DNA of 64,000 nt from Clostridiales bacterium CCNA10 (GCA_003573975.1 AP018533.1:1488001-1552000), one strand, 5' to 3'. Shown: positions 1 to 8,362, numbered from the stretch's first letter. Notes: generated by a model not told the origin, from the sequence alone. Program-made: numbers and translations.

Positions 1-699
1 GACCTGAACTATGACGACGCGGTGCGGCTGGCTGACCGGATGGGGAAGGAGCACGGCTGGATCCTGGTGCAGGATACCGCCTGGCCGGGCTACGAGGAAA
101 TCCCCGCCTGGATCATGGAGGGCTACACCACCATCGCCTGGGAGCTGTTCCAGCAGCTGGAGGACTTGGGCGGACAGATGCCCACCCACCTGTTCCTCCA
201 GGCCGGAGTGGGCAGCTTCGCGGGGGCCATACTGGGCAGCTTTGCCGCGCGCCTTGGGAAGGACTGCCCCATCACCTGCATCGTGGAGCCTGACCGGGCG
301 GACTGCCTGTACCGGAGCGCCCGGGCGGCGGATGGGAAGATCCATCCGGTCACCGGGGAGATGAACAGCATGATGGCCGGGCTCTGCTGCGGCGAGCCGT
401 GCACCATCAGCTGGGAGATCATCAGCCCCGGCGCGGCGGCCTTCCTGTCCTGCTCGGACGAGTACTCCGCCATGGGGATGCGCCTGCTGGGCCGGCCGGA
501 GCCGGGGGACCCGGCAGTGGTGTCCGGCGAGTCGGGGGCGGTGGGCGTGGGTGTCCTGTCCGCCATTCTGCATGAGGAGAAGCTGGAGGACCTGCGGTGG
601 TCCCTGGGGCTGAACGAGAGCTCCCGGGTGCTGTGCATCAGCACGGAGGGGGACACCGACCAGGCCAACTATCAAAAGATCGTGGGGGAGAGGGTCTGA
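1..699 (+). CDS. dpaL: Diaminopropionate ammonia-lyase, C-terminal part (5' end outside window)
   Basis: The open frame enters from the left edge in frame 1 and gives about 232 residues, against roughly 400 for the family. It reads NYDDAVRLADRMG, DTAWPGYEEIPAWIMEGY and, near the middle, LQAGVGSFAGA, a glycine-rich stretch typical of fold-type II PLP enzymes; these match the YgeX/DpaL family. The enzyme deaminates 2,3-diaminopropionate to pyruvate and ammonia in the cytoplasm. The PLP lysine lies in the missing N-terminal part. The frame ends at TGA without an obvious strong terminator. Family assignment is from remembered motifs; substrate is inferred. Confidence 0.85.
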   Translation, partial: DLNYDDAVRLADRMGKEHGWILVQDTAWPGYEEIPAWIMEGYTTIAWELFQQLEDLGGQMPTHLFLQAGVGSFAGAILGSFAARLGKDCPITCIVEPDRADCLYRSARAADGKIHPVTGEMNSMMAGLCCGEPCTISWEIISPGAAAFLSCSDEYSAMGMRLLGRPEPGDPAVVSGESGAVGVGVLSAILHEEKLEDLRWSLGLNESSRVLCISTEGDTDQANYQKIVGERV

Positions 700-767
700 C
701 GCCGCGCTAAGGGAGCGTCCCGGGGCTTCCGGCGGCGGGCAGAGTTCTGTCAAACAGGAAAAGAAGA

Positions 768-816
768 AAAAAGCGCTGGACAAAACCGTAAATGGGGCGG
801 TTTTGCCCAGCGCTTT
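768..816 (-). terminator. Rho-independent terminator of the YoaK-like gene
   Basis: Arms AAAGCGCTGG and CCAGCGCTTT (770-779 and 807-816) continue into CAAAACCG/CGGTTTTG. Read on the minus strand the stem is followed by TTTTTTCTTC, so it fits the end of the minus-strand gene that stops at 856. It may also slow readthrough from dpaL. Confidence 0.8.
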
Positions 817-855
817 CTGATCAAAATGGGACCTGGATGGGAAGACGGAGGGGGG

Positions 856-1521
856 TTATACACGTTTTTCCCCACGGAGCATGATGAGGAAGGCGGACAG
901 CAGGGGGACGAGGGCGGCCAGGATGGTCCGGCCGGCAAACAGAGGGGTGAGCAGGCCGCTGAGCACCGCCCCGGCGATGAAGGAACCAATCAGTCCATAG
1001 TAGACCCGGACCTTCTCCAGTGCGGTCCCCTCCCGGTGGAAGAACCAGTGGAACAGATGCTCCGTCCCGCTGCGCAGATTGCCAGTACACATCGTGGTGA
1101 CGCAGCCGCAGCCCTGAAACTTTCGGAAGGACTCCACCTGGAGGGCGCTGGTGAAGGAGATGATGATGTTGGCCAGGGGGTCCAGTGGGCCGCAGGGCAG
1201 GCAGGAGACCAGCAGGATGGCGCCACACTCGGCCAGCAGAAGGGGCAGCCGCCAGTGGAGGCGGGTACTGTCCCCAAATCTGCGCCGGAGCTGCTCCGCC
1301 GCCAGAACCCCCAGGGCGAAGGCCAGAATGGGGAGCAGATAGTGCAGGGCTTGGTCCAGCTGCCCCTGGGCCAGGTTGATCCCCATCAGGACGATGTTGC
1401 CGGTCTCCGCGGTGGCAAAGACCTGGCCGCGGTTGAGATAGCTGTACCCGTCCAGCAGACCGCCGGCCAGAGCCAGCAGAAGGCCGACTGGAAGCGTTTC
1501 AGAGGGTTGGAGCTGTTTCAT
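856..1521 (-). CDS. YoaK-like DUF1275 membrane protein
   Basis: The product has 221 residues with about six hydrophobic segments. N-terminal LLLALAGGLLDGYSYLNRG and TAETGNIVLMG, and the middle GCGCVTTMCTGNLRSG, are the conserved blocks of the YoaK/DUF1275 family. The function of this family is unknown; a membrane transport role is often guessed. The start at 1521 is chosen because AAGGAGG stands just upstream; longer upstream open frame lacks a ribosome site. It is divergent from folT, and the THF riboswitch between them belongs to folT, not to this gene. Confidence 0.85.
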   Translation of the reverse strand: MKQLQPSETLPVGLLLALAGGLLDGYSYLNRGQVFATAETGNIVLMGINLAQGQLDQALHYLLPILAFALGVLAAEQLRRRFGDSTRLHWRLPLLLAECGAILLVSCLPCGPLDPLANIIISFTSALQVESFRKFQGCGCVTTMCTGNLRSGTEHLFHWFFHREGTALEKVRVYYGLIGSFIAGAVLSGLLTPLFAGRTILAALVPLLSAFLIMLRGEKRV

Positions 1522-1648
1522 GGATGTACCTCCTTCCGGAATCCCGCACAAAAGGATACCACAAGTTTTGACGTTGGGCAAGGACAGAGGAACTTTTTTG
1601 AAAAAATATACCGTTTGTCTTGCTTTTTGGAGGAGAAAGGAGTAAACT

Positions 1649-1788
1649 GACAGCTGGCAGAGTAGGGTCACCTGTGCAGGTCCCTTTGTGGGACCTTCAG
1701 TGCCGGCGGGACGGGGAGTTGTCCGCCGGACGAACAGCGCCCTCCCAGTGGGGAGGGGGCGGCAGTGGGTGATCCGCATCCCGCTGTC
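1649..1788 (+). promoter_or_regulatory. THF (tetrahydrofolate) riboswitch upstream of folT
   Basis: The 5' strand GACAGC (1649-1654) pairs with GCTGTC (1783-1788) to close P1. Inside are the conserved blocks of the THF-I class: GGCAGAGTAGGG, then CAGTGCCGG, and the 3' GGGTGATCCGCATCCCGCTG, which matches the usual GGTGAATC-GCATCCGCT core. Two further hairpins fill the middle (GGTCCCtttgtGGGACC and TCCGGCGGAC-type arms). The position directly before a folate S-component is the classic context. Folate presumably hides the ribosome site at 1861-1866. Motifs were read by eye; no covariance search was run. Confidence 0.85.
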
Positions 1789-1876
1789 GCATGGCAGGGT
1801 GAAAATTTGATGATCCTCCTTCTGTGCGGCATACCCGAACACGGGCTGCCACAGCATAGAAGGAGGTTTTTTGCTG

Positions 1877-2494
1877 ATGAAACACAACCATCTCCCCCTG
1901 AACCTGTACCGTACGCCCTTTACCCCCGCCTACTGGCGGGAGGCCAGTGCAGCCATGTCCAGCCTAAAGCTGCTGGTTTTTGCCGCACTGATGGTGGCGG
2001 TAACCCGGGCCCTCTCCATGATTCCTGGCATTCCCATCGCCCACACGAAGCTCACTTGGGGTTTCCTTTCAAGGTCGCTGTGCGCCCTGGTGTGTGGTCC
2101 GGTGATGGGGCTGGTCTTTGGCTTTGTGGAGGACATCCTGGGCTTTATCCTCCACCCAACCGGGGATTTTTTCCCAGGCTATACCCTGTCAACTATGGTC
2201 GGAGTACTGGTCTATGCATTGTGCTTTTTTCGCCGGCGGATCACCGTGGTGCGTTTGGTGGCGGCGAATCTGCTGGTCAACCTGCTAGTGAATGCAGGAC
2301 TGGGGTCGATTTGGAGCACGGTCGTGCGGGGTGGAGTCTACTGGGGCTGGTTCATCCCAAGCATGGCAAAAAATATGGTGACAATCCTGCCCAAGGCGGC
2401 GGTGCTGTATTTTCTGTTCCAGGCTCTGCTCCCCATCCTTCAACGGATGAACCTGATCCCTCGCCAGGTGGACGGAGTGATCCGTCTGATTTGA
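1877..2494 (+). CDS. folT: Folate ECF transporter S component FolT
   Basis: The product is about 205 residues with five to six hydrophobic segments and the S-component pattern ALMVAVTRALSMIPGIPI...KLTWGFLSRSLCALVCGPVMGLVFGFVEDILGFI. S components bind vitamin and work with a shared EcfAA'T module, which is not in this window. The substrate is assigned from the THF riboswitch in front and from the family look. AGGAGG at 1861-1866 precedes both a TTG at 1871 and the ATG at 1877; the ATG is preferred. A strong terminator follows. Confidence 0.85.
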   Translation: MKHNHLPLNLYRTPFTPAYWREASAAMSSLKLLVFAALMVAVTRALSMIPGIPIAHTKLTWGFLSRSLCALVCGPVMGLVFGFVEDILGFILHPTGDFFPGYTLSTMVGVLVYALCFFRRRITVVRLVAANLLVNLLVNAGLGSIWSTVVRGGVYWGWFIPSMAKNMVTILPKAAVLYFLFQALLPILQRMNLIPRQVDGVIRLI

Positions 2495-2507
2495 AATACC
2501 GGTGATC

Positions 2508-2559
2508 ATACTGCCGCGTGTCGGGCCCTGTACGGGTCCGATGCGAGGCGGTATTTTTT
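2508..2559 (+). terminator. Terminator after folT
   Basis: ATACTGCCGCGTGTCGG pairs, with some G-T pairs, with CCGATGCGAGGCGGTAT; the loop is near GGCCCTGTACGGG. TTTTTT follows at 2554-2559. Confidence 0.8.
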
Positions 2560-2599
2560 GCCCATTTCAGGGGGAAATGTCGTAATCGGGAAAAATGTA

Positions 2600-2608
2600 T
2601 GTTATAAT
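2600..2608 (+). promoter_or_regulatory. Possible extended -10 promoter of the LTA-synthase-like gene
   Basis: TGTTATAAT gives a perfect TATAAT at 2603-2608 with an upstream TGn. No good -35 is seen 16-18 bases upstream, so an extended -10 element is the likely form. It lies 58 bases before the ATG. Confidence 0.4.
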
Positions 2609-2666
2609 CCTGTAAAAAAGGGGTACAGTCGGACCGGAAGGCCCTGCCTGTACGGGAGGGAGCGGG

Positions 2667-4754
2667 ATGATGTTAGACAGGCTGCGTGTATCCGGGCGGC
2701 GGGAGACCCACATGCCGGCGGAGGGGAGCGCATGGGGGACCATGCTGTTTTTTCCGGGCGTGTTCCTGTGGCTGGAACTGGTGCTGCGCCTGGCGGCAGG
2801 GCACAGCCTGCGGTATCTCCCCATCTCCGCGGCCTTTGCCCTGGCGGCGGGGCTGGTGTGCGGCGCGGGACTGGAGCTGTTCCCCGGGAAGTGGCGGCGG
2901 AGGATCGCCTGTGTGCTGGCCGGCCTGCTGGGGCTGATCTATGGCGGGGAGCTGGTTTGCAAAACGGTGATGCAGTCTTTCTATCCCCTGTTCAGCATGG
3001 CGGACACGGCAGTGAACAACGACCTGATGGACTACTGGGGGGCGACTTGGCGTGGGATCTGGCAGAGTCTGCCCATCCTGGTCCTGATGCTCCTTCCGGC
3101 GGTCCTGGCGGCGGTCTTCCGCCTGCGGCTGTTCCCCGATGGGGAGCGGGCGGCCCGCCGGGCGGTGGGACTGCTGTGCGGCGCGGCGGCGGTCCATCTG
3201 CTGGGGGTGGGGGCCCTGTATCTGCCCTGGCGGGGGGACCTGACGCCCAGGCTGCTGTATCACTCGGATGTGAACATCGAGGACCAGGTGGAGCAGCTGG
3301 GCCTGTGGACCATGCTCCGGCTGGATGTGCAGCACGCTGTGGTCCCGGCCCGAAACGATCTGGGGGAGGACTTCTCCGGCCTGGAAGGCCCGGAGCTTCA
3401 GCCCCCGGAGGGAGAGGAGCCGCAGCCCCAGCCGGAGGAGACGGACCGGTCCCCTAATGTGATGGAGGTGGATCTGGAGGCCCTGGCGGCGGGCGCGGAG
3501 AGCGAGGACGCGGCCTGGCTGGCCCGTTACTTTGACAGTGTGGCGCCGACGAAGAAGAATGAATACACCGGACGATTTCGGGGGTACAATGTCATCCAGC
3601 TGAGCATCGAGGGCTTCTCCGGCTACGCCATCGACCCGGAGCTCACCCCCACCCTGTACCGGCTGACCCATGAGGGCTTTGTGTTCCCCAATTTTTATAC
3701 CCCCCTGCACTATACCAGCACCTCCGGCGGGGAGTGTCAGAACCTGCTGGGTCTGTACCCCAAGGCGGGCAACCCCATCACCATGAAGGAGACCGGGGTG
3801 CGGCACACGGACTGCCGCTTCAGCCTGGCCCGTCAGCTGGGGGCTCTGGGATATACGGTGCTGGGCTACCACGGAAATGAGGATATGTACGGGCGGTATG
3901 CCTCCCACACCAACCTGGGCTACACCTGGAAGCAGTACCAGACGGGGCTGGAGCTGGAGATGACAGCGGACGGGAGCACCTATGCCTGGCCCCAGTCCGA
4001 TGTCTATGTGGCCAAGACCAGCATGGAGGACTATCTCTCTTTGGACAGCCCCTTCCATGTGTACTACATGACCATCAGCGGACACATGCCCTACAACTTC
4101 AACCGGGTGGCGTCGAAGTACCGGGATCTGGTGGAGCCCCTGCCGTACAGTGAGACTACAAAGGCATATCTGGCCACTGCCATTGAGGCGGACCGGATGC
4201 TCCAGACTCTGCTGGACGGACTGGAGCAGGCGGGCGAGCTGGACAATACCCTGATCGTGGCCTGTGCCGACCACATCCCCTATTTCAATGTGGACACGCT
4301 GGAGGAGCTGTCCGGGCAGAGCTTTGGCAGTTCGGAGGATATGGAGCGGCTGGATGAGAGGAGCGTCAACTTCGACGTCTACCGCAGCGCTCTGATCCTG
4401 TGGGCCGCCGGGATGGAGGAGCCGGTGGTGGTGGACAAGCCCTGCGGACAGGTGGACATCCTGCCCACCGTCTCCAACCTGCTGGGCTTGGAGTATGACT
4501 CTCGGATGCTGGCCGGGTCGGATCTGCTGTCCGACGCGCCGGGGCTGGTGATCTTCAGCTCCCGGAGCTGGCTGACAGACCGGGGATTTTATGACCGCTA
4601 CACCCAGACCTTCACCCCGGCGGAGGGGGGAACTATGACGCCCGAGGAGCAGGCGGCCTATGTGGACGCCATGAAGCGGACCGTTCAGTACAAGCTGGGC
4701 TGTACAGAGAAGATCCTGAACAGCGATTTTTACCGCCTGGCCTTTGGAGGTTGA
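2667..4754 (+). CDS. LTA synthase family membrane sulfatase
   Basis: This is a 695-residue protein with an N-terminal membrane domain (hydrophobic stretches at about 24-42, 51-70, 80-97, 130-152, 166-187), a charged proline/glutamate linker (about 230-265) and an extracellular sulfatase-fold domain. Catalytic features are QLSIEGF (metal-binding Glu at about 315), YTSTSGGE (nucleophile Thr at about 352) and a late CADHIPYF metal site. The family makes glycerol- or other phosphodiester-linked cell-wall polymers from lipid donors. Whether this one makes lipoteichoic acid or modifies another glycolipid cannot be told. GGGAGG precedes the start; an in-frame ATG at 2712 is an alternative. Confidence 0.88.
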   Translation: MMLDRLRVSGRRETHMPAEGSAWGTMLFFPGVFLWLELVLRLAAGHSLRYLPISAAFALAAGLVCGAGLELFPGKWRRRIACVLAGLLGLIYGGELVCKTVMQSFYPLFSMADTAVNNDLMDYWGATWRGIWQSLPILVLMLLPAVLAAVFRLRLFPDGERAARRAVGLLCGAAAVHLLGVGALYLPWRGDLTPRLLYHSDVNIEDQVEQLGLWTMLRLDVQHAVVPARNDLGEDFSGLEGPELQPPEGEEPQPQPEETDRSPNVMEVDLEALAAGAESEDAAWLARYFDSVAPTKKNEYTGRFRGYNVIQLSIEGFSGYAIDPELTPTLYRLTHEGFVFPNFYTPLHYTSTSGGECQNLLGLYPKAGNPITMKETGVRHTDCRFSLARQLGALGYTVLGYHGNEDMYGRYASHTNLGYTWKQYQTGLELEMTADGSTYAWPQSDVYVAKTSMEDYLSLDSPFHVYYMTISGHMPYNFNRVASKYRDLVEPLPYSETTKAYLATAIEADRMLQTLLDGLEQAGELDNTLIVACADHIPYFNVDTLEELSGQSFGSSEDMERLDERSVNFDVYRSALILWAAGMEEPVVVDKPCGQVDILPTVSNLLGLEYDSRMLAGSDLLSDAPGLVIFSSRSWLTDRGFYDRYTQTFTPAEGGTMTPEEQAAYVDAMKRTVQYKLGCTEKILNSDFYRLAFGG

Positions 4755-4774
4755 GCGGATAGCGGGGAAAACAG

Positions 4775-4803
4775 TTGCTTTTTTTCCTGCGCTCCAGTAT
4801 AAT
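4775..4803 (+). promoter_or_regulatory. Promoter of the Bax-inhibitor-1 gene
   Basis: TTGCTT at 4775-4780 and TATAAT at 4798-4803 are separated by 17 bases. The start codon is 59 bases downstream. Confidence 0.6.
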
Positions 4804-4861
4804 GGGGCCAACCCGGAATCAAAGTAAGAAACGCTGTCTCGTATGAAAGGAGCGTACCCAC

Positions 4862-5581
4862 ATGAGTTTTGACCCCTATGAGTTTGACCGAGGCTATGGT
4901 TCCTCCGCCCAAGGTCTGAGCGAGGGGGAGTACACTGCCCGTACCTTCCTCTGGATGGTCCTGGGGCTGATGGTGACCTTCGGAGTGGCGGTGCTGTGCT
5001 GGCTCACCAACGCCACGATCTATGCCCTGATCCTGATCCCCGCGGTCCAAGTGATCGTCCTGATCGCCACCCTGATCCTGTCCTTTGTGATGGTCAGGAG
5101 AATCGGGCGGATGAGCGTGGCCGCTGCCCGGACTATGTTCCTGATTTTTTCAGCCCTGTTCGGCTTCACCATGTCCATCTATCTGCTGATCTACGATCTG
5201 ACCAGCCTGGTGTTCGCCTTCCTGGCCACCGCCCTTTATTTTGGGGTACTGGCGGCCTATGGCCGCCTGACCGGGCGGGACCTCTCCGGCATCCGTCCGA
5301 TCCTGTTTTCCGGTTTGCTCTTTCTGGTGATTTTTGGCGTGATCAGCCTGTTCATCCCTGCGCTGAGCCTCTTTGACAGTATATCCTGTCTCATCGGCAT
5401 CGCAGTGTTCCTGGGCTATACCGCCTATGACACCCAGCGGATCCGGGCGTTTTACCACTACTACGCCGGCTACCCCGATATGCTGGAAAAGGCGTCCATC
5501 TTCGCCGCCCTCCAGCTCTATCTGGATTTCGTCAACCTGTTCCTGTACCTGCTCCGGTTCCTGGGCAGACGCCGGGATTGA
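4862..5581 (+). CDS. Bax inhibitor-1/YccA family membrane protein
   Basis: 239 residues with seven predicted hydrophobic segments from residue 24 on. The C-terminal block GYTAYDTQRIR followed by YLDFVNLFLYLLRFLGRR is diagnostic of the BI-1/YccA (UPF0005) family. In bacteria these are inner-membrane proteins linked to pH-dependent Ca2+ leak or to membrane-protease control; the role here is unknown. GAAAGGAG lies upstream of the ATG. The gene stands alone between its own promoter and terminator. Confidence 0.85.
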   Translation: MSFDPYEFDRGYGSSAQGLSEGEYTARTFLWMVLGLMVTFGVAVLCWLTNATIYALILIPAVQVIVLIATLILSFVMVRRIGRMSVAAARTMFLIFSALFGFTMSIYLLIYDLTSLVFAFLATALYFGVLAAYGRLTGRDLSGIRPILFSGLLFLVIFGVISLFIPALSLFDSISCLIGIAVFLGYTAYDTQRIRAFYHYYAGYPDMLEKASIFAALQLYLDFVNLFLYLLRFLGRRRD

Positions 5582-5596
5582 CCAAAGAAGAGCAGC

Positions 5597-5639
5597 AAGC
5601 GGCCCCGGGCTCCGCCAAGGAGTCCGGGGGCCGCTTTTG
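5597..5639 (+). terminator. Terminator between convergent genes
   Basis: AAGCGGCCCCGGGCTCC pairs with GGAGTCCGGGGGCCGCTT around a short loop, followed by TTTTG. It ends the Bax-inhibitor gene and sits against the end of the convergent symporter gene. Confidence 0.75.
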
Positions 5640-5640
5640 T

Positions 5641-7038
5641 TCAGGGGGCCGTCTGCGCGCGCTCCCACTCCGCCAGACAGGACAGGGCCCTGGGGGCCAG
5701 CAGCAGAATGGCGGCCAGATTGGGCAGGGCCATCAGCGCGTTGCACAGGTCCACCAGCTGCCACAGGGGCGAGACGTCTGCCACCGCCCCCAGAACGGTG
5801 CACAGAAGGAACACCGCCCGGTAGGTGGGGAGCAGGCGGTCCCCTCCAGTGAGAAAACGGAGGCTCTGCTGTCCGTAGCAGCTCCAGCCCAGAATGGAGG
5901 AGAAGGCGAAGAGAATCAGGCTGAGGGACACCGCCCAGGTCCCGGCGGGCCCCAGGACGGAGGAGAAAGCCCGGGCGGTGAGGGGGACGCCCATAGCGGC
6001 GTCTGGGACCACCCCTGTTTGAAGCTGTGCCAGGGCCGCCTCCGGGTCGTAGGCTCCGCTGACCAGGATGACCAGGGCGGTGACGGTGCACACCACCAGG
6101 GTAGAGCAGAACACCTCGAAGATCCCCCACATCCCCTGGCGGGCGGGGTGGTCCACCTGTGCGGCTCCGTGGGCCATGGCGGAGGTGCCCAGCCCAGCCT
6201 CGTTGGTGAATACCCCGCGGGCCACCCCGTGGCGCAGGGCGGTGAGCAGGGTATAGCCCGCGCCGCCGCCCAGGGCGGCGGAGGGGGAGAGGGCGCTGGA
6301 GAAAATCAGGGCCAGGGCGTGAGGAAGCTGTTCCCGGCGGAGCAGCAGGACGGCCAGCCCGCTGCCCAGATAGAGCAGGGCCATGGCCGGGACCAGCCGC
6401 TGGGCCACCCGGGCCACGCGGCCCATGCCGCCGGTCAGGATAAGCCCGGCCAGCAGGGCGGTGCCAAGTCCCACCGCCAGCCGGTCCCAGCCCAGGGCGG
6501 CGTGGAGGGCGGAGGCGATGGAGCCGGACTGGATCAGGTTGCCCCCGGCCAGGGTGGCGGGGAGGCAGGCCAGGGCGAACCAGGCGGCCAGGACGGGGCA
6601 ATGGAGCCCATCCCGCAGATAGTACATGGGTCCGCCCTGCCACCCTCCGTCCGGGGAGGGGCAGTGGTAGCGGACGGCCAGCAGCTTCTCCACACAGCTG
6701 GTGGCCATGCCCAGCAGCGCGGAAACCCACATCCAGAATACCGCACCGGGGCCGCCCAGATAGATGGCCGCGGCCACCCCGGCGATGCTGCCGGTGCCGA
6801 TGGTGGAGGCCAGGGCGGTGCTCAGGGCCTGGAGGGAGGAGATCCCCCGGACCGGGCGGTCCCGGGGACGGAACAGAGAGCCCAGGGTGGCGGACAGCCA
6901 CAGCCGGACCCGGAACAGGGGGAAAAAGCCGCAGCCCAGGGACAGCAGCAGCCCGGTGAGGAGAAAGAACCCCAGCAGCCAGGGGTCCCACAGGGCGTCG
7001 GCCGCACGGGCGAGAAGGGACAAGCATATCACCTCCAA
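5641..7038 (-). CDS. Alanine/glycine:cation symporter (AGCS family)
   Basis: 465 residues with about ten to eleven membrane segments. Signature blocks are ALASTIGTGSIAGVAAAIYLGGPGAVFWMW and GVFTNEAGLGTSAMAHGAA, which carry the substrate- and Na+-binding glycines and the conserved NEAGLG motif of the AGCS (AlsT/YaaJ) family. It would import small neutral amino acids with Na+ or H+. It lies downstream of the nitroreductase on the same strand but a terminator-like hairpin separates the two, so it may have its own promoter. Confidence 0.88.
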   Translation of the reverse strand: MEVICLSLLARAADALWDPWLLGFFLLTGLLLSLGCGFFPLFRVRLWLSATLGSLFRPRDRPVRGISSLQALSTALASTIGTGSIAGVAAAIYLGGPGAVFWMWVSALLGMATSCVEKLLAVRYHCPSPDGGWQGGPMYYLRDGLHCPVLAAWFALACLPATLAGGNLIQSGSIASALHAALGWDRLAVGLGTALLAGLILTGGMGRVARVAQRLVPAMALLYLGSGLAVLLLRREQLPHALALIFSSALSPSAALGGGAGYTLLTALRHGVARGVFTNEAGLGTSAMAHGAAQVDHPARQGMWGIFEVFCSTLVVCTVTALVILVSGAYDPEAALAQLQTGVVPDAAMGVPLTARAFSSVLGPAGTWAVSLSLILFAFSSILGWSCYGQQSLRFLTGGDRLLPTYRAVFLLCTVLGAVADVSPLWQLVDLCNALMALPNLAAILLLAPRALSCLAEWERAQTAP

Positions 7039-7040
7039 AG

Positions 7041-7073
7041 AAAGCCGGGCCCTGTCCGGAGGACAGGGCCCGG
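7041..7073 (-). terminator. Terminator-like hairpin between nitroreductase and symporter
   Basis: CCGGGCCCTGTCC (7045-7057) and GGACAGGGCCCGG (7061-7073) form a perfect 13-bp stem with a 3-base loop. On the minus strand it is followed by CTTTCTTT. Confidence 0.65.
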
Positions 7074-7129
7074 TGGTTCAGTGATATGCGGCGGGAGGGA
7101 AAATCAGAACGGCCCGGAGCCGGCAGCAC

Positions 7130-7651
7130 TCAGACCCGGACGATGTAGTCCGGCTTCCGGGGCTTGGGGGTAGGGACGTCCCCCTCCGGATAGCCCAGGA
7201 TACAGTTGCCCACGCCGCGAAGGGTGGCCGGAAGCCCCCAACGGGCCAGCAGCTCCTTGCCCTCCGGGCGGTCGAACAGCTCCAGCGCCCGGTTGATCCA
7301 GCAGGAGCCTACCCCCAGGGACCAGGCGGCGTTCATCAGATTGCCCATGACCAGCGCGCCGTCCCGCATCCAGTTGTAATTCTCGCCGTCAGCCAGGACC
7401 ACGACCACCGTGGGGGCGCCGTAAAAGGGGTCGGTGCCGGGGCGGCCCTGGATCTCCGCGTTCAGGCGGGAGAGCAGGGCGATGGTGTCCGGCTCCTGGA
7501 CCACGACCATCACGGCGGACTGCTTCCCCATGCCGGAGGGGGCGTAGGTCCCCGCCTCCAGAATGGCATCCAGTACCTCTGGACGGACCTGCTCCGGGCG
7601 GTAGCGGCGGATGCTCCGCCGCGTTTTCAGGGTGGTCAGGGTCTCATTCAT
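7130..7651 (-). CDS. Nitroreductase family flavoprotein
   Basis: 173 residues, the usual length. It opens with TLKTRRSIRRYRPEQV, the FMN-phosphate-binding RRSIR pattern, and has APSGMGKQ after the first helices and a late LGYPEG, all standard for the nitroreductase family. Such enzymes use FMN and NAD(P)H to reduce nitro compounds, quinones or flavins; the natural substrate is unknown. The start ATG is preceded by GAAAGGAAGC. It is divergent from nrdR. Confidence 0.85.
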   Translation of the reverse strand: MNETLTTLKTRRSIRRYRPEQVRPEVLDAILEAGTYAPSGMGKQSAVMVVVQEPDTIALLSRLNAEIQGRPGTDPFYGAPTVVVVLADGENYNWMRDGALVMGNLMNAAWSLGVGSCWINRALELFDRPEGKELLARWGLPATLRGVGNCILGYPEGDVPTPKPRKPDYIVRV

Positions 7652-7731
7652 GGGATCAGCTTCCTTTCAGAATTGGATGGGGCCATTATAGCACAGATCG
7701 GGGCGGCAGGGAGAAAAAATCAGATTTTGGG

Positions 7732-7758
7732 GTACCACAGGGAGAAAAAATGTGGTAC
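7732..7758. repeat. Inverted repeat in the nrdR upstream region
   Basis: GTACCACA (7732-7739) and TGTGGTAC (7751-7758) are perfect inverted arms separated by 11 bases. The site lies 41 bases before the nrdR start in the divergent nitroreductase-nrdR region. It does not match the usual NrdR box. It could be an operator or a small leader hairpin. Confidence 0.5.
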
Positions 7759-7799
7759 ACTACCGCTATAACAGATCCTTGGACTGGAGGAAGCGTGCG

Positions 7800-8258
7800 A
7801 TGAAATGTCCTTACTGTGCGTATTTAGAGAGCAAGGTGGTGGATTCCCGGCCCGCGGATGAGGGGGCCAGCATCCGCCGCCGGCGGGAGTGCCTGTCCTG
7901 CCACAAGCGGTTCACCACATACGAGATGATGGAGAGCCTGCCCCTGGTGGTGGTGAAGAAAGACGGAAGCCGCCAGAGCTTCGACCGGAATAAGGTGATG
8001 AGCGGCCTGATCCGCGCCTGTGAGAAGCGCCCTGTCTCGGTGAATACTCTGGAGGAACTGGTCACAGAGATCGAACAGGTCCTTCAAAATGAGATGGAGC
8101 GGGAGGTCAGCTCCGCCATGATCGGCGAGCTGGTGATGGAGCGGCTGAAAAAGGTGGATGAGGTGGCCTATGTGCGCTTTGCCTCGGTCTACCGCCAGTT
8201 CAAGGACATCAATACCTTCATGCAGGAGCTGAACAAGCTGTTGGAGGACCGCAGATAG
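7800..8258 (+). CDS. nrdR: Transcriptional repressor NrdR
   Basis: 152 residues. The N terminus MKCPYC...[12 protein letters not shown] holds the four zinc cysteines of the rubredoxin-like domain, followed by an ATP-cone domain ([20 protein letters not shown] onward). NrdR senses ATP/dATP and represses ribonucleotide reductase genes. The start at 7800 is set by GGAGG nine bases upstream and by the family N terminus; the open frame extends further but without support. Its terminator has been split by the insertion sequence that follows. Confidence 0.95.
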   Translation: MKCPYCAYLESKVVDSRPADEGASIRRRRECLSCHKRFTTYEMMESLPLVVVKKDGSRQSFDRNKVMSGLIRACEKRPVSVNTLEELVTEIEQVLQNEMEREVSSAMIGELVMERLKKVDEVAYVRFASVYRQFKDINTFMQELNKLLEDRR

Positions 8259-8271
8259 ACACTTTGGAAAA

Positions 8272-8281
8272 GAGCCCGGGG
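8272..8281 (+). terminator. 5' arm of the nrdR terminator, separated from its 3' arm by an IS
   Basis: GAGCCCGGGG stands 13 bases after the nrdR stop. Its exact complement CCCCGGGCTC followed by TTTTT lies at 9597-9611, beyond the insertion sequence. Removing the IS and one copy of the AAT duplication restores a 10-bp stem with an AATCG loop and a U-tract. Confidence 0.85.
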
Positions 8282-8284
8282 AAT

Positions 8285-8315
8285 TGAACCGGTCCAGTAA
8301 AAACGGACAGTGACA
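8285..8315 (+). repeat. Left terminal inverted repeat of the IS
   Basis: It starts TGAACCGGTCCAG and contains GGACAGTGACA; about two thirds of positions match the right end when aligned with one gap. Confidence 0.75.
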
Positions 8316-8316
8316 A

Positions 8317-8359
8317 AAGCCCCCCTGATGTAGGAAAATAGACTACATCAGGGGGGCTT
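8317..8359 (+). promoter_or_regulatory. Perfect hairpin at the 5' end of the transposase message
   Basis: AAGCCCCCCTGATGTAG (8317-8333) pairs perfectly with CTACATCAGGGGGGCTT (8343-8359) around a 9-base loop. The 3' arm holds GGGGGG, the only purine-rich ribosome site before orfA (ATG at 8363). Transcripts arriving from outside would fold and hide it, a known way IS elements avoid being switched on by neighbouring promoters. Confidence 0.7.
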
Positions 8360-8362
8360 ATT

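Noticed and set aside
1620-1648. TTGCTT-17-TAAACT as the folT promoter
   Set aside because: Transcription would start inside the 5' strand of the riboswitch P1 stem, so the real promoter is probably further upstream.
2673-4811. A 700-codon open frame on the strand opposite the LTA-synthase-like gene
   Set aside because: High GC removes stop codons from antisense frames. The translation is rich in Gln, His, Gly and Arg and matches nothing, while the plus-strand frame has clear catalytic motifs.
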